Shown piece after piece: positions 51,623 to 62,354 of a stretch of DNA of 64,000 bases. The position numbers were made by a program, and so were the translations under genes. The notes beneath the pieces were generated by a model. The model worked only from the letters and a program-made list of their open reading frames with translations, was not told the origin of the DNA and ran no database searches. The stretch covers positions 152,602,289 through 152,666,288 of the forward strand of contig NC_035434.2 in NCBI RefSeq assembly GCF_002127325.2, in the 5' to 3' direction. Each line of letters starts with the position of its first letter. Position 1 is the stretch's first letter. The stretch comes from Helianthus annuus. Taxonomy: Eukaryota > Streptophyta > Magnoliopsida > Asterales > Asteraceae.

Positions 51623-52381
51623 TTAGTAGCGACGCTCCCTCTCGTCGTATTTCCAGGAGATTTGTTCCCCCATTTCCCGGATCCTATTTCCTGTACCTAT
51701 CAGCTCTTCACCGAACTGACGAAGTTTGGCTAAGTTTTCGTTGCTCATTGGAGGATTGGGGATAGGTTCTGGATCAAACTGTGGGAGGAAGGAATAAGGA
51801 CTGTTGATCATATTTTGGAATTGCCAGTCATTCGTCCACCATTCTTCCATTTGGCCTAAAGGTCGAGTGTGGATTAGTGGGTCTGGAATACCTGGTTCCA
51901 GATTTACAGGAAGTTGGTTTTCGGCCGGGTAAGGATATAGATTATTATGGATAGGGCTAATGACATCACAATTTGCCAGTAGACGGTCTATTTCGTCTTG
52001 AAATGTGATTTCCTCAGGTTGCCTAGAGCTCTCTCCAATTTCTATTCCTTTTTGTTTAAAATCTTTCGTGATTTCTATTTCTGCTGGCCTAGAACTTTCT
52101 CCGGTTTCGATTCCTTTTCCTTTGTCTATAAGGTTTTCTACTTTGGGGAGTTTCCTAGTGGCTGGCTTTCTTCTGCGCACTTTCCTCCACCCTACATATC
52201 TTCTTCTCTTTTTAGGTTTTGCTTTTTCCAGCGGTGGAGCTTGGAATTCCAGAGGTTCCTCTATGTCAGCAATATAACCAGTAAAGTCATGGGAGACTTC
52301 AATTGGTACTGGATATAGGTTGAGATTCTGAAATGCTTCTGATATCTCATTCATGCTGGATAGTATATATGCAAAATGCAC
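51623..52381 (-). CDS. Element B extra ORF 2 upstream of gag (252 aa)
   Basis: It lies between the PBS and gag on the element's coding strand, about 210 bp before gag and in another frame. Start could be M-H-F-A or M-N-E-I-S-E-A-F (30 bases later). It has a strongly basic segment KPKKRRRYVGWRKVRRRK that could be a nuclear localisation signal, two copies of a KGIEIGESSRP-like motif, and a Pro-rich C-terminal half with FGEELIGTGNRIREMGEQ that may be helical. No known domain is recognised. It has no stop, unlike pol of the same element. It could be an unrecognised accessory protein or a gag leader remnant. Confidence 0.55.
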   Translation of the reverse strand: MHFAYILSSMNEISEAFQNLNLYPVPIEVSHDFTGYIADIEEPLEFQAPPLEKAKPKKRRRYVGWRKVRRRKPATRKLPKVENLIDKGKGIETGESSRPAEIEITKDFKQKGIEIGESSRQPEEITFQDEIDRLLANCDVISPIHNNLYPYPAENQLPVNLEPGIPDPLIHTRPLGQMEEWWTNDWQFQNMINSPYSFLPQFDPEPIPNPPMSNENLAKLRQFGEELIGTGNRIREMGEQISWKYDERERRY

Positions 52382-52539
52382 AAAAATGCTAAGTTAAAAC
52401 TTTGGAACAAAGTTTTATAAATAAACATTAAAGTTTTATTGCATACTAATTTGTACAAAAGACAACAGGAAAAAGAACACACTAGAATTTATTTATTTAC
52501 TGGGTAGGAATTTTCTACTAGACCAGGCTTATTGATAGT

Positions 52540-52866
52540 TTAGAGGTTTGTATTCTCTGCTACGGTAGCTAGCATATAAAGATTTGCCCATTTTTCATCT
52601 AATTTGTCTTCCCAAGGTGGACTATTGCCTAATTCCTGAATTTCTGGATTAAACCTCACTTTCTTGACTTGGGGTTTCTTAATTTTCTCCTGTCCCTTCC
52701 TAAGAATTGAATTTCTTTTATCTGGGGTGAGAGGATTTTCATAATTTGCCTTACGGACAAAAATCCCTTCTTCCAGATCTGCTGGGCGTTTTGAGGAAGA
52801 GGTTCCTTTTTCTGTGGGTGCAGTATCTAATTTGTGGTAGATAGCAGAAAGCTTTTGTTTACCCAT
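52540..52866 (-). CDS. Element B extra ORF 1 upstream of gag (108 aa)
   Basis: The first ORF after the PBS (about 100 bp downstream), start M-G-K-Q-K-L-S-A-I-Y. It is lysine-rich and hydrophilic with KKPQVKKVRFNPEIQELG; KKVRF fits the loose RVxF pattern for protein phosphatase 1 docking, which may be chance. No domain is recognised. It is followed after about 160 bp by extra ORF 2 in a different frame. Gypsy elements such as Ogre carry an extra ORF before gag, but I see no similarity I could name. Confidence 0.5.
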   Translation of the reverse strand: MGKQKLSAIYHKLDTAPTEKGTSSSKRPADLEEGIFVRKANYENPLTPDKRNSILRKGQEKIKKPQVKKVRFNPEIQELGNSPPWEDKLDEKWANLYMLATVAENTNL

Positions 52867-52965
52867 ACTGTAACTTAATAATTAATTAGTTAATAAAGCA
52901 TATATTCACAGAATGGCAATTAGAATTTCTCAATAGGCTAAAATCAATAGTAAGCTTAAATCAGT

Positions 52966-52978
52966 GGCTCTGATACCA
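52966..52978 (-). other. Primer-binding site, element B
   Basis: TGGTATCAGAGCC on the minus strand, eight bases inside the 5' LTR. Confidence 0.9.
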
Positions 52979-52986
52979 CGTTTTCC

Positions 52987-54439
52987 TGTCACGGCCCTCG
53001 GCCCCGGTTTGACCCGGTCTAGAGCCGCGAGGCAGAAAATCCCGTGGTATATATTTAAGTGACAACGGAAGTCTTTTTAAGCAGGATCATTTAATATTAA
53101 AACTGCTCGTTTATATATAATATAGGGATAAATCCCATAATTTACAATGAGGTGATTTCACTGGGAAATCTTTATTTCGTAAAACATGTTTCTTTATTTA
53201 TTTACATTGAGCCACTTTTCTAAGCTTGTAGTGCTCCACGGCACTTTTTCTTTGCTCACAACAGATCACCTAAAACATGTTTGAAAAAGGTTTTGTCAGC
53301 AGGGAAATACTGAGTGAATCATTCAGTTTACTAAAACGACTCATTTGTTATAATTTACAGTATTAAGAGAGATTACAATGTTTCTGATATCAAACCAACT
53401 ACCCACAGTATTTGTCACTCGACTCATTTCGGTGACTGTGGTCATATCCCCCATTGGCTGCCCCAATGGTGACGAATATCACTTAATTAGGTTCGCCTAC
53501 CTAACGTGATAACAACAGTAGTAATGTGCACAATACCCCACATACCGGCTGTAATTTGGTGATTACATAAACTTAATCACTGTAATTATAACTTTGGAAG
53601 AATACTTTGGAGTATTGTAAAACAGTTGATAAAAAGAGAATGACTCACATTGCGGATTTAACGAGCAGAGTATAAGCCTACTGATTAGCCTTGATTAACC
53701 TAATTTAAACAATAATACACATACACAAACGGGTTAGTAACAAATACAACATTTACGACAATTCACGAGATTAAACCCTCACAACGATATATAAGTGCAA
53801 TACTTTAACAATTCAGCGGATTCACAACGAATGACAGAGTATAGTCCGAGTTCGAACAACACTCAAACATTCAAGTCGAAATCACAATGAATAACAAAGT
53901 ATAAGCTCAATTCGAGCAGCACTCAAGCAATCGTTGGATAGTTATAATCGATCGGACGTTGAATCGTAATAGCGATCGAGTTATTACCCTGATTGCGGCA
54001 GCGATTCGTGATCGGTGTGTGTTTAAATAGTATACAGAGTATAACTTCGTGTGTATTTCGACTTTTAACGTCGTTTTTGTGCCCAGATTCAAGTGCCAAT
54101 GCCCTCTATTTATACCCAAATTTTGACCCCCCTCGCGTGACGCGAGGGGTACCCCTATAGGCGTCGCGTGACGCGAGGGGTCATCCTACTCCATAGGGTA
54201 GCCCTTCGTGCATGTAGGCTGGCTGAGTCGACAGTTTTATAAAATTCAATTTCGACAACAAGTTATTTAGATAACCGTTGGCTAGGGTTTATCCCCCCCT
54301 GAGTTTTAGGAGCCCTGATCCTGATTCTGATGATTCTGAAAATTTTAGGGTTTATGCAGAATTACTTGGGTTTCTTAATCAGGGTTTTCTTAAGAGATAA
54401 TTAATATACTAAGTATTGGTTTTAGTGAGAGTTGTTACA
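52987..54439 (-). repeat. Element B 5' LTR
   Basis: 1,453 bp. TATA box on the minus strand at 54107-54114. It differs from the 3' LTR at about 2% of positions plus small indels (for example GATATCAAACCAACTACC against GATAACAACTACC). Confidence 0.9.
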
Positions 54440-54733
54440 TTGTTCATGCAGACACACTCTCAACTCTACCAATATTAATATATATTATGTACCCTGTTTT
54501 ATGTTTTGATTTTACCCAATACCCTAAATCCACTCATCAACCCAAAAAATGTTATTAATTTAAATCAAAAAAGGCATTTAATTTCCTCAACCATTAGATC
54601 ATATACATGAGTGATTACAAATAGAGTTTCCTAAGTTTTCTCACTAAAAATAAGTTTTCTATTTATATATATATGTATATATATACTTTCTATAAGAAAC
54701 GACACGTGTTTGCACACGGGTCTTACCGCTAGT

Positions 54734-55979
54734 ACTATATAATAAAAGAAACCAACTTTGGGACACATGTCATTCATTGGAGCCATCTATTTTTTTAGTT
54801 TTCTCATCTTTATCTCCTACTTAATTATAGATAATTAATATTAATTAAAAGATAATTATAAAATTAAATTTAAAAAATTCGTATAGGAGATAATATAATC
54901 TTTTGAAATATTTATTAGATTTCAAAATTATTTATCTTGACATTAACAAAAGACGTACACTAAATATGAATTAATATAATGGAAAGAGTTAAATGTCATT
55001 TTAGTCCCTGTGGTTTGGGTCATTTTGTCAGTTTAGTCCAAAAGTTTTATAATACACAAGATTTTTAAAGATATAATATGATATAACTTTTTATTGATTG
55101 GTATATAAAATTACATGTGTTCAACCCATACAATATATGAGGTTCTTAAAAATGTAACTTTTTTCATTATTAATATATCAAATAAAATTTACTCAACCCG
55201 TATAATATACAGAGTTCTTAAAGATATAACTTTTTAGTATTTAATATATAAAATCACATTTATTCAACCCATGTAACAAATGAGATTTTTAAATATATAT
55301 TTTTTTTATTATTTGGTATGTAAAATTACATTTATTCAACCTGTGTAATAAATGAGGTTTCAAAAATATATTTTTTATTAGGGAAATTGGCATGTAATAA
55401 TCCCACCTAGACCTTATTGGCCACTAATAATCCCACCTCAGAATATTCCCCCCACAGTCCCACCTTTCACATATTTTTCCTACAATGGTCCCCCGTTAAA
55501 AAAACTTAACGGAGTTAAGCTTTTTTCCAAATTACAAACATGTTTTTTAGGGCTTTTGATTAGAACGACGATACGAGTCCATTGATGTAAAACTTGCCTC
55601 AAAACGGTGCTCCAAACGATGAAAACGACGCTTCAATTCGGGTTTTTAAATTTCCAATTAACCAAAATTAAGTCACTTGGAGCACCATTTCGAAGTAAGT
55701 TTTACATCAATAGACTCGTATCATCGTTCTGATCAAAAGCCCTAAAAAATCTGTTTGCAATTTGGAAAAAAGCTTAACTCCGTTAAGTTTTTTTAACGGG
55801 GGACCATTGTAGGAAAAATCGGTGAAAGGTGGGACTAGTGGGGGGAATATTCTGAGGTGGGATTATTAATGGCCAATAAGGTCTAGGTGGGATTATTACA
55901 GGCCAATTCCCCTTTTTACTATTTGATATATAAAATTACATTTATTCAACCCGTGTATTACACGGGGTTCTAACCTAGT
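54734..55979 (+). mobile_element. Helitron-like segment with repeated 3' termini
   Basis: The 3' end has a hairpin CCCGTGTATTACACGGGG (55950-55967), then TTCTAACCTAGT, as expected of Helitrons (CTRR end). The left part, ACTATATAATAAAAGAAACC, resembles a Helitron 5' region, and a separate Helitron-like 3' end CACGTGTTTGCACACG...CTAGT lies directly before it (54700-54733). From about 55080 the unit ATAAAATTACATTTATTCAA plus CCCGTGTAATA repeats about five times in decayed form. It has no helicase gene. Confidence 0.55.
55381..55912. mobile_element. Foldback MITE with 9-bp duplication
   Basis: The flanks are TTTTTATTA (55372-55380) and TTTTTACTA (55913-55921), 8 of 9. The element starts GGGAAATTGGCATG and ends CAGGCCAATTCCCC. 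Almost the whole length is one inverted repeat, for example AACTTAACGGAGTTAAGCTT on the left mirrored on the right. It sits inside the Helitron-like segment. Confidence 0.8.
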
Positions 55980-56045
55980 ATATATATATATTTACTTTTA
56001 GTTGTGTTAAAAAACAATGAAGCCATGGTATCTTCATCATGATCC

Positions 56046-56046
<1 letters not shown>

Positions 56047-56133
<87 letters not shown>
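56047..56133. repeat. ATT microsatellite before the pararetroviral relic
   Basis: About 29 ATT units. Poly-Ile ORFs on either strand here are artefacts. A second (ATT)n(GTT)n tract is at about 57459-57508 on the other side of the relic. Confidence 0.9.
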
Positions 56134-56138
<5 letters not shown>

Positions 56139-56207
56139 CAAGCATTGCAAGCTGCTTTTAAAAATGGATTTAGAACATATGGTGGGAAAAATATGTTTTC
56201 TTCTGTC

Positions 56208-57196
56208 ATAGCCTTCATAGTTCTCCTGCATTCATGATAAGAAAACATGCAGAAATTAAGAGAGGTAAGTCTAGGATGGTAATAAATTATAAAAAATTAA
56301 ATGATAATACTGTTTTTTATGGATATCTTTTACCTCATAAAGAAAGTCTAATAAATTGGACAAGAAATAAGAAGATATTTTCTAAGTTTGATTGTAAAAG
56401 TGGATTTTGGCAAATAAAAATGCATCCTGATAGTGTTGGATACACTGCTTTTTCTACTCCTCAAGGGCAATATGAATGACTTGTAATGCCTTTTGGATTA
56501 AAAAATGCACCACAAATATTTCAAAGGAAAATGGATATAATATTCAAAGATTATGATTTTATTTTTGTTTACATAGACGATATTTTAATTATATCAGACA
56601 ATGTTAATTTGCATCTAAAACATCTTGATATTTTTGCAGATTTATGTATAAAACATGGATTAGCCTTATCCGAAAAAAAAACTAGTCTATTACAAGAGAA
56701 AATAGACTTTTTAGGGATGAAAATAGATGAAAAAGGAATAGAACTCCAAAGTCACATTCTTGAAAAAATTACAGTCTTTCCTAATAAGTTAGTAGATAAA
56801 AAACAGGTACAAAGTTTTCTTGGCATATTAAATTATGCTTCAGATTTTATAAAAAATCTTGCAGAATTAAGAAAGCCCTTTCAAAATCTACTTAAAAAAG
56901 ATAAAATATTTACTTTTGATAAAAATCTAGAAAATCAAGTTAAAAGGATTAAGGAATATTGTAAAAACCTACCAAAATTACAACTTCCTAAAGAAAATGA
57001 TAATCTTATTTTAGAAACAGATGCCTAGGAGTGGGGTACTTAAGAAAATAGATTATAATTCTGAAAATGAAAAAATAGGAGAAAGTATTTGTAGATATTG
57101 TTTGGGTACTTTTAGTGATACTGAAACAAAATATCATATAAATGAAAAAGAATTATTAGCTGTTATTAAAAGTTGTCAAAAGCTTTATATTTGGTA
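56208..57196 (+). pseudogene. Endogenous pararetrovirus (caulimovirid-like) reverse transcriptase relic
   Basis: Fragments of a reverse transcriptase/RNase H region that is unlike the Gypsy pol genes in the window. Motifs include FSKFDCKSGFWQIKM, an active site FVYIDDILI and a later RNase H fragment ending near 57196. This combination resembles plant pararetroviruses (Caulimoviridae) rather than LTR elements. It is broken by a stop at 56477-56479 and by a frameshift with stops around 57027. No movement, coat or LTR sequences adjoin. It is an old, non-functional piece; genus cannot be assigned by eye. Confidence 0.75.
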
Positions 57197-57415
57197 ATAA
57201 AAAATAATAAAGCTTTTTGACAACTTTTAATAACAGCTAATAATTCTTTTGATAACTATGAGGGCTATGACTAGCTTTGATTAATTTTAAATCCAGGAGC
57301 TCTTTTATTTGGAAGCTAAATTCTTTTTGGTATTCTGGATTATATCTTATAGGCTTTACTCTAATTTCTTTATCGTTGTCTTTCATTTCTAATTTTGTTG
57401 TTATTTGATTTTTAT
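57149..57415 (-). pseudogene. Inverted second fragment of the pararetroviral relic
   Basis: 57149-57186 is repeated in reverse at 57209-57247, a foldback of about 38 bp with a 22-bp spacer. From 57248 to 57415 the minus strand reads a stretch (IRVKPIRYNPEYQKEF, IKELLDLKLIKASHS) typical of the start of a pararetroviral RT domain, the part preceding the plus-strand fragment. The relic has therefore been partly inverted and joined at the wrong place. Confidence 0.65.
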
Positions 57416-57457
57416 TCTAAAATTGTAAAATGAATTATCCATATAACACTATCTTAA

Positions 57458-57493
<36 letters not shown>

Positions 57494-58540
57494 GTTGTTG
57501 TTGTTGTTTACCATCCTAATCTAACTCGATCAATAAAAAAAATTCGAAATATCAAGTCATACATCAAGATATGGATATGAAGTAAACCATAATAAAAATG
57601 CAACAACTCAAATCTTAATATAATATTAAAGATAAAGCTTTTTGTTTTTAACTCCTTAACTTTTACAAAAAAATCATATTTAACCCCTAATATTTATCTC
57701 CTTTCAATTTTCAGATTTACAATTCTAATCCTTATACTTTTACTTTTTAACCCCTATACTTTTAGTTCTTTCAATTTACACTCTTAAAATAGGTTAAGCA
57801 TTCACTTTTAACTTTTGGTAATTGACAACTTTGATCTGCCTACTTTTTCTACTTAATAACTTAACGTCTCATTTATTTGAATTGCTTTTATGACTTGAGA
57901 TGATAGCGTCACACATTAATATACTTTTTTTTTTATCTATTTCTAACCATATTAATGTCTAAATTACTTTTACGATTTTACACGATTATCTAGAATATTG
58001 TTACAACTTTACACTGCAATGACGTTAATTTCACGAACGTACCGTGCGTAACAAAGTCAAAAATGTGTAATGTCACGTGCGGGCATCACATGTTAATTTC
58101 ATCATTGTACATTGTAACCACAATGCTTATATAGGTTACACTGAGTTTGATCGGATATGTCAAACACTTGTTTTATGTGGTTAACGCATCATATAATGTG
58201 TCGTCAGCTATAAACAACTAAGGTGCCGCCGACGTAACGCGTTGTGTATCGCAGTTTTAACGTACATGTCGTTTTAAAATTCACATTTCAACGTAAATGA
58301 CTCACGTTTTGACATAAACTTTTTTCTCAAGCGAGACTGGTAAAAAATAATACGTTTTCTACTTATTTTGTGTACGTTCGTAAACTGTATTTGAAAGCAA
58401 GTCGGTTAAGTATGCTACGTTTTCATTCGATGGCGATGTATTTTTTTAAGTAAAGAGTCGGGTCAAATATACAGTATAAATACGAGTTAGTTTAACTTTC
58501 GACGCCGCCGCAACGCGCGACGGGTCAAAATCCTAGTACT
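57416..58540. other. A/T-rich DNA with microsatellite and Helitron-like 3' end
   Basis: (ATT)n(GTT)n at about 57459-57508. At 58500-58537 the GC-rich GACGCCGCCGCAACGCGCGA, then GGGTCAAAATCCTAGT, resembles a decayed Helitron 3' end. No gene is seen. Confidence 0.4.
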
Positions 58541-58732
58541 ACTTGTTGCATATAATATTCATCCCTACACATGAATAAAGAGAAGAGATAGGTTAGTAAA
58601 CATAAGAAGAAAAATACTCAAATTAAAATCTTATATTAATCATAATAACAATATTATTTGTTACATATATATAATCATCCCTACACATGCATAAAGCTAG
58701 GGAGACATGTTACAATATACATAGACGTAAAG

Positions 58733-58876
58733 CTACAGAATAGTACAACAGCCCTGGCGATCATGGTGGTGTGGTGGAGGGTGGTGGTGAATTGGTGGCG
58801 GTGGTGGAGGATGATGATGAGGAGGAGGCCGTCCGTGGTGGTGCGGCGGCGGATGGTTGTGCCCCGGTCTATGCAT
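58733..58876 (-). CDS. Second small His/Pro-rich protein (47 aa)
   Basis: The minus-strand frame starts M-H-R-P-G-H-N-H and continues with PPPHHH units, ending H-D-R-Q-G-C-C-T-I-L. It is shorter than its relative at 11974-12261 but has the same composition. The region upstream of the start shares AATGTGGTAGGTATGA and following sequence with that gene, so the two are paralogues. The C-terminal double Cys could be lipidated or bind metal; this is speculation. The TATA equivalent is decayed (CATAAATT), so it may be a dying copy. No known family is recognised. Confidence 0.45.
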   Translation of the reverse strand: MHRPGHNHPPPHHHGRPPPHHHPPPPPPIHHHPPPHHHDRQGCCTIL

Positions 58877-58879
58877 CTT

Positions 58880-60855
58880 TGTGCCTTTATGGTTACTTGT
58901 TTCTTTCGGTAAATGTGGTAGGTATGAAATTGAGCAAAGGCTTAAAGAATTTATGGGTGGAGAATCATTTCGTTAACGAAGTGGTAGGTATGAATGAAAA
59001 TGAGCAAAGGTCTTGTCACATTTTAAAGACAAAAATATGAAAATAAAATTTAAGGTGCACAAATAATAAATCTACCCATCGTACACGTGTGTATCACTTG
59101 CATCCACATCGTTCTTTTGTACATATAGTTGATTTGTTTTGTTAGTTAAACTGTTAAAAGATGGTTAATAGATTATATCTCTATGAAATAATTATTTTTA
59201 TTTTAAATTCATTAAGGAAAACAATTTTCGTTAATTAACCGATATATGCGACTAAATATGAATAATAAAATTCTTGATCAACTCTATGTAATCAAGTTAT
59301 TTTGGGTAATCAAGATCTATTTGAAGACCAATAACATCTTTATAGCCTAGTGGTATTTTGATGGTATGATAAGGCTTTGGGACCAATAAGTTATGGGTTC
59401 AGGTTTTCTCATATTTATTGGATTTTCTCCTGAATTGGTGTATAGGCATTATGCGTAGTGGAGATGGATATGATTGGTTAGTTTCGCTTGTGACACGATG
59501 ATACTCCAGTGGTCCATCAGTAATCCAAATTTACCGTTAAAAAACGAACTTTTTTAATTCTAAAAAAAGGCCGTCCCTAAGAATCACCGGAGCGAATACA
59601 AAAAATGGTCCTTACGGGCTTCCCCCCTTCAATCTCTGATTTGTGAGTTCGTGTCTGGGGATCCCTTTGTAAGATTAAATATTATTATGTTTAATATTTA
59701 ATCTATAGCCATCTTAATCATTTACATTATAGAGATCAAAATATATTAGAACCTATTATTTAATTAGTTGGTAATTGTTGATGGACCATATTACCCTTAG
59801 TAACTAATTAGGTTTCCTCCTGGGTGCTTATATAAGGAGAGTTATGTGGAGGTTTAAGGGTTACTCAGTTTTCACAATTCACACCCCATTAGATCATAAC
59901 ATCATTAGTTTCGGCCTCCTCTCCAAAGCCGATATCCCTTTTCGGTTTTCTAAGTCACCATCATCAGTCAGCACCCTAAGGAGGAACCAAATCAAGATGA
60001 CAGGCATGTCGAACTCTCTCACGGGATTCTCCTCTGCACTATCTGCGGTGACAGGTATGATTCATATGTTTTCCTTCATGCTTAAACAGAACTGAACCAA
60101 CACCCTTGCCAGTCGGCAATCACTGATTTGTTGTGTATAGAACATACATCTTCAGGTCCATATTTATCATACAAATAGCTTATTTGCTCTTTCGATTGCT
60201 ACAATAGCAATTCGAAATTCATTTCTAACAAATTTTCATTATCTTATACATTTAGAAATTTCTTTAGGAAAAAATCAGTCTGGAAAAGTAATGCACCTTT
60301 GACAATAATAAATAACTAGTTTTTTAATATCGCGCGTTGTGGCGAAACGGAGCAAATAATAATGTAAAATAAACGTGATTTGAAAATAAAACATGTTGTT
60401 TAGAAAGTCAAACCATTAGACCGATTTTGTTTATCATCGTACTGTTTTATGATACCAAATAAATACTTTATTTTGAGTATAATCTCGTTTTCACAAAACT
60501 TATTACGGAATATCAGGTAAAGAAATCAAACACAACTACATACTTATTTTAGACAAAAGTTATAAACGTAACTTATTAAAGAAGTACCAAATTAATCGAT
60601 AAATTAATATATGTTAAAAAAAAGAAAAAAAAATTATTAAAAAAAGATAAAGAAAATAAATGTTTAAACAAAAGAAAAATATGTTATTAAAAGTAAATAT
60701 AATAGTAAACTATTATAATATATTAAATAATAAAATAATAAAAACTACATATTATTATAAAAATAAAGTTAGTATTTATCAGTTTCTCGAAATTATGATA
60801 AATTTTTTCTTCTTCTTTTCTATACATATATTTTTTTTGAGGGGCAGGGTTGTTT
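58880..60855. other. Intergenic DNA, no clear gene
   Basis: GTGGTAGGTATGAAAT...GAGCAAAGG occurs twice (about 58916 and 58981). An LTR-like stretch with TATA (CTTATATAAGG, 59829 on) lies at about 59665-60090 but no ends were found; the ORF at 59844-60095 inside it has no domain. At 60315-60345 a GC hairpin CGCGCGTTGTGGCG with ACTAG is a Helitron-like 3' end on the minus strand. Confidence 0.4.
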
Positions 60856-61000
60856 GGGGTCCAGAAAATATTATAAAAATAAATAATTGGTACAGATTTT
60901 TTTGGGAACCTCACACATTATACTACTGCCTACTGGGGTCCAGAAAATATTATAAAAATAAAATAATTGTTACAGATTTTTTTGGGAACCTAACATATTA
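60856..61000. repeat. 79-bp-period tandem duplication
   Basis: GGGGTCCAGAAAATATTATA...TTTTTTTGGGAACCT occurs at 60856-60920 and 60935-61000 with a few differences. Non-coding. Confidence 0.8.
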
Positions 61001-61298
61001 GAGCATTCACATCCATTCCACTATATTTTCACCTTAAATTACACTAAAAAATACTACATTTTATCTCTCCCTTTCAATTAAATAATATTTTTTATACCTT
61101 TATTATTACCTTTTCTCTCTCATCCACTCACAACCACTTTCAAAATATATTAAAAAATTATAGGGGATGAACAGTGTCCCCCCAAATATACAGATGAACA
61201 GTAACATTTTCTCTCTCCTCCACTCACAACCACTTTTTATACTTTTTATATTTTAAAACCACCCCACACAGAATTTGGTTCTTTGGATGTGAATGCTC
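61001..61298. mobile_element. Tourist-type (PIF/Harbinger) MITE
   Basis: The ends GAGCATTCACATCC and GGATGTGAATGCTC are perfect inverted repeats. The 3-bp TTA lies on both sides (60998-61000 and 61299-61301). It is 298 bp, contains GATGAACAGT twice, and has no coding region. TSD and ends fit Tourist-like elements. Confidence 0.85.
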
Positions 61299-62237
61299 TT
61301 ATACTACTACTTAAAAGAAAACGAAAAATCACCCCCTCAACTTTATAAATTGCTAATTTCGTCCTCACTTCATTTTACAATTTCTATAATGATAAATCAC
61401 CCCCCTCAACTTTGCAAATTACTAATTTTGGTTCTCACTTCATTTTATAATTTTTACAATATAACCCCTTAGATGCTAGTGTTTTAACTTTACCCCCGTA
61501 TGATATATAATATACTTTTTTATCCTATTAAAGTTTTTACCAATTTAATTATTCTTCAATAATTTCCGCTCGCTATTTAAAAAAACTAATTTGTTGATAT
61601 GTATATAAACTTTGTAAAATATCATTTTGACCCTCTCAAGTTTCTAAAATTTTGAGTTTATCCCTTTTTCTACCTTTACTTAAAAAAAACTATTTTTATG
61701 TGTGTATTATCATATGCGTAATGGTACAAATTCGAGTTGATATTTTTTACGTAGGCTCTTCCACCGGCTTTGTCTCCCCCCTACACTTTCATAAATTTTT
61801 AAATTTAGGCCCTCGACTTTGGTCGTTTCCTTTTTACCTCAACTTTGTTAAAGACCCTCGACTTTGGTAATTTCCTTTGTTAAATCTTATTTTCACCCAC
61901 CCTTGGCCCTTAAGTGTAGGAGATATAATTTTCAACCCCTTACTTTTTTTATGATTGAAAAAATATAACTTTGACCCACTTGAGAGTATATATAATCTGA
62001 TTTTTTTTCATAATAGTTTCATTCTTTAACTTAAAAAAAATTTAAATTGTTGCATGCTTTTTTATGATTCCAGACTTACTTTTTATGTACGTTTCGACGT
62101 AAAGTTTCTTTTCATTTATAATACTTTTTCATGCTTGCTTTTTATGTACATTTCGGTGTAAATTTTTGTTTGAAAACGAGTCGGGTCAAAAATTCAAGTT
62201 GGTATATGTTAACGTAAATGGTCGATAAAGATAATCT
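61299..62237. other. Low-complexity A/T-rich DNA
   Basis: Repeated ATCACCCCCTCAACTTT-like and GACTTTGGT-like phrases; no gene seen. 62150-62230 has AAAACGAGTCGGGTCAAAAA, a dispersed phrase also seen near 58450. Confidence 0.5.
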
Positions 62238-62342
62238 TGGTGATAATGTGTTGTATTGATTAAGGAGAATTACAAGAGATTATATAGAGAACAAACTTAC
62301 ACATAACACCCTCAACTACAATTAATATAAATCTGTCTAATA
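62238..62342 (-). repeat. Putative short 3' LTR of the Copia element
   Basis: On the minus strand, after the purine-rich AGCTTGAGGGGGGA, comes TATTAGACAG...; it has TATATAATCTC and ends about ...ATTATCACCA. About 105 bp. The ends are uncertain because the other LTR is outside the window. Confidence 0.5.
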
Positions 62343-62354
62343 TCCCCCCTCAAG

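Noticed and set aside
56017..56231. Poly-Ile ORFs near 56.1 kb
   Set aside because: Produced by the ATT microsatellite beside the pararetroviral relic.
59665..60095. Possible Copia LTR with TATA box
   Set aside because: No terminal TG/CA with target duplication could be found, so it was not called as an element.
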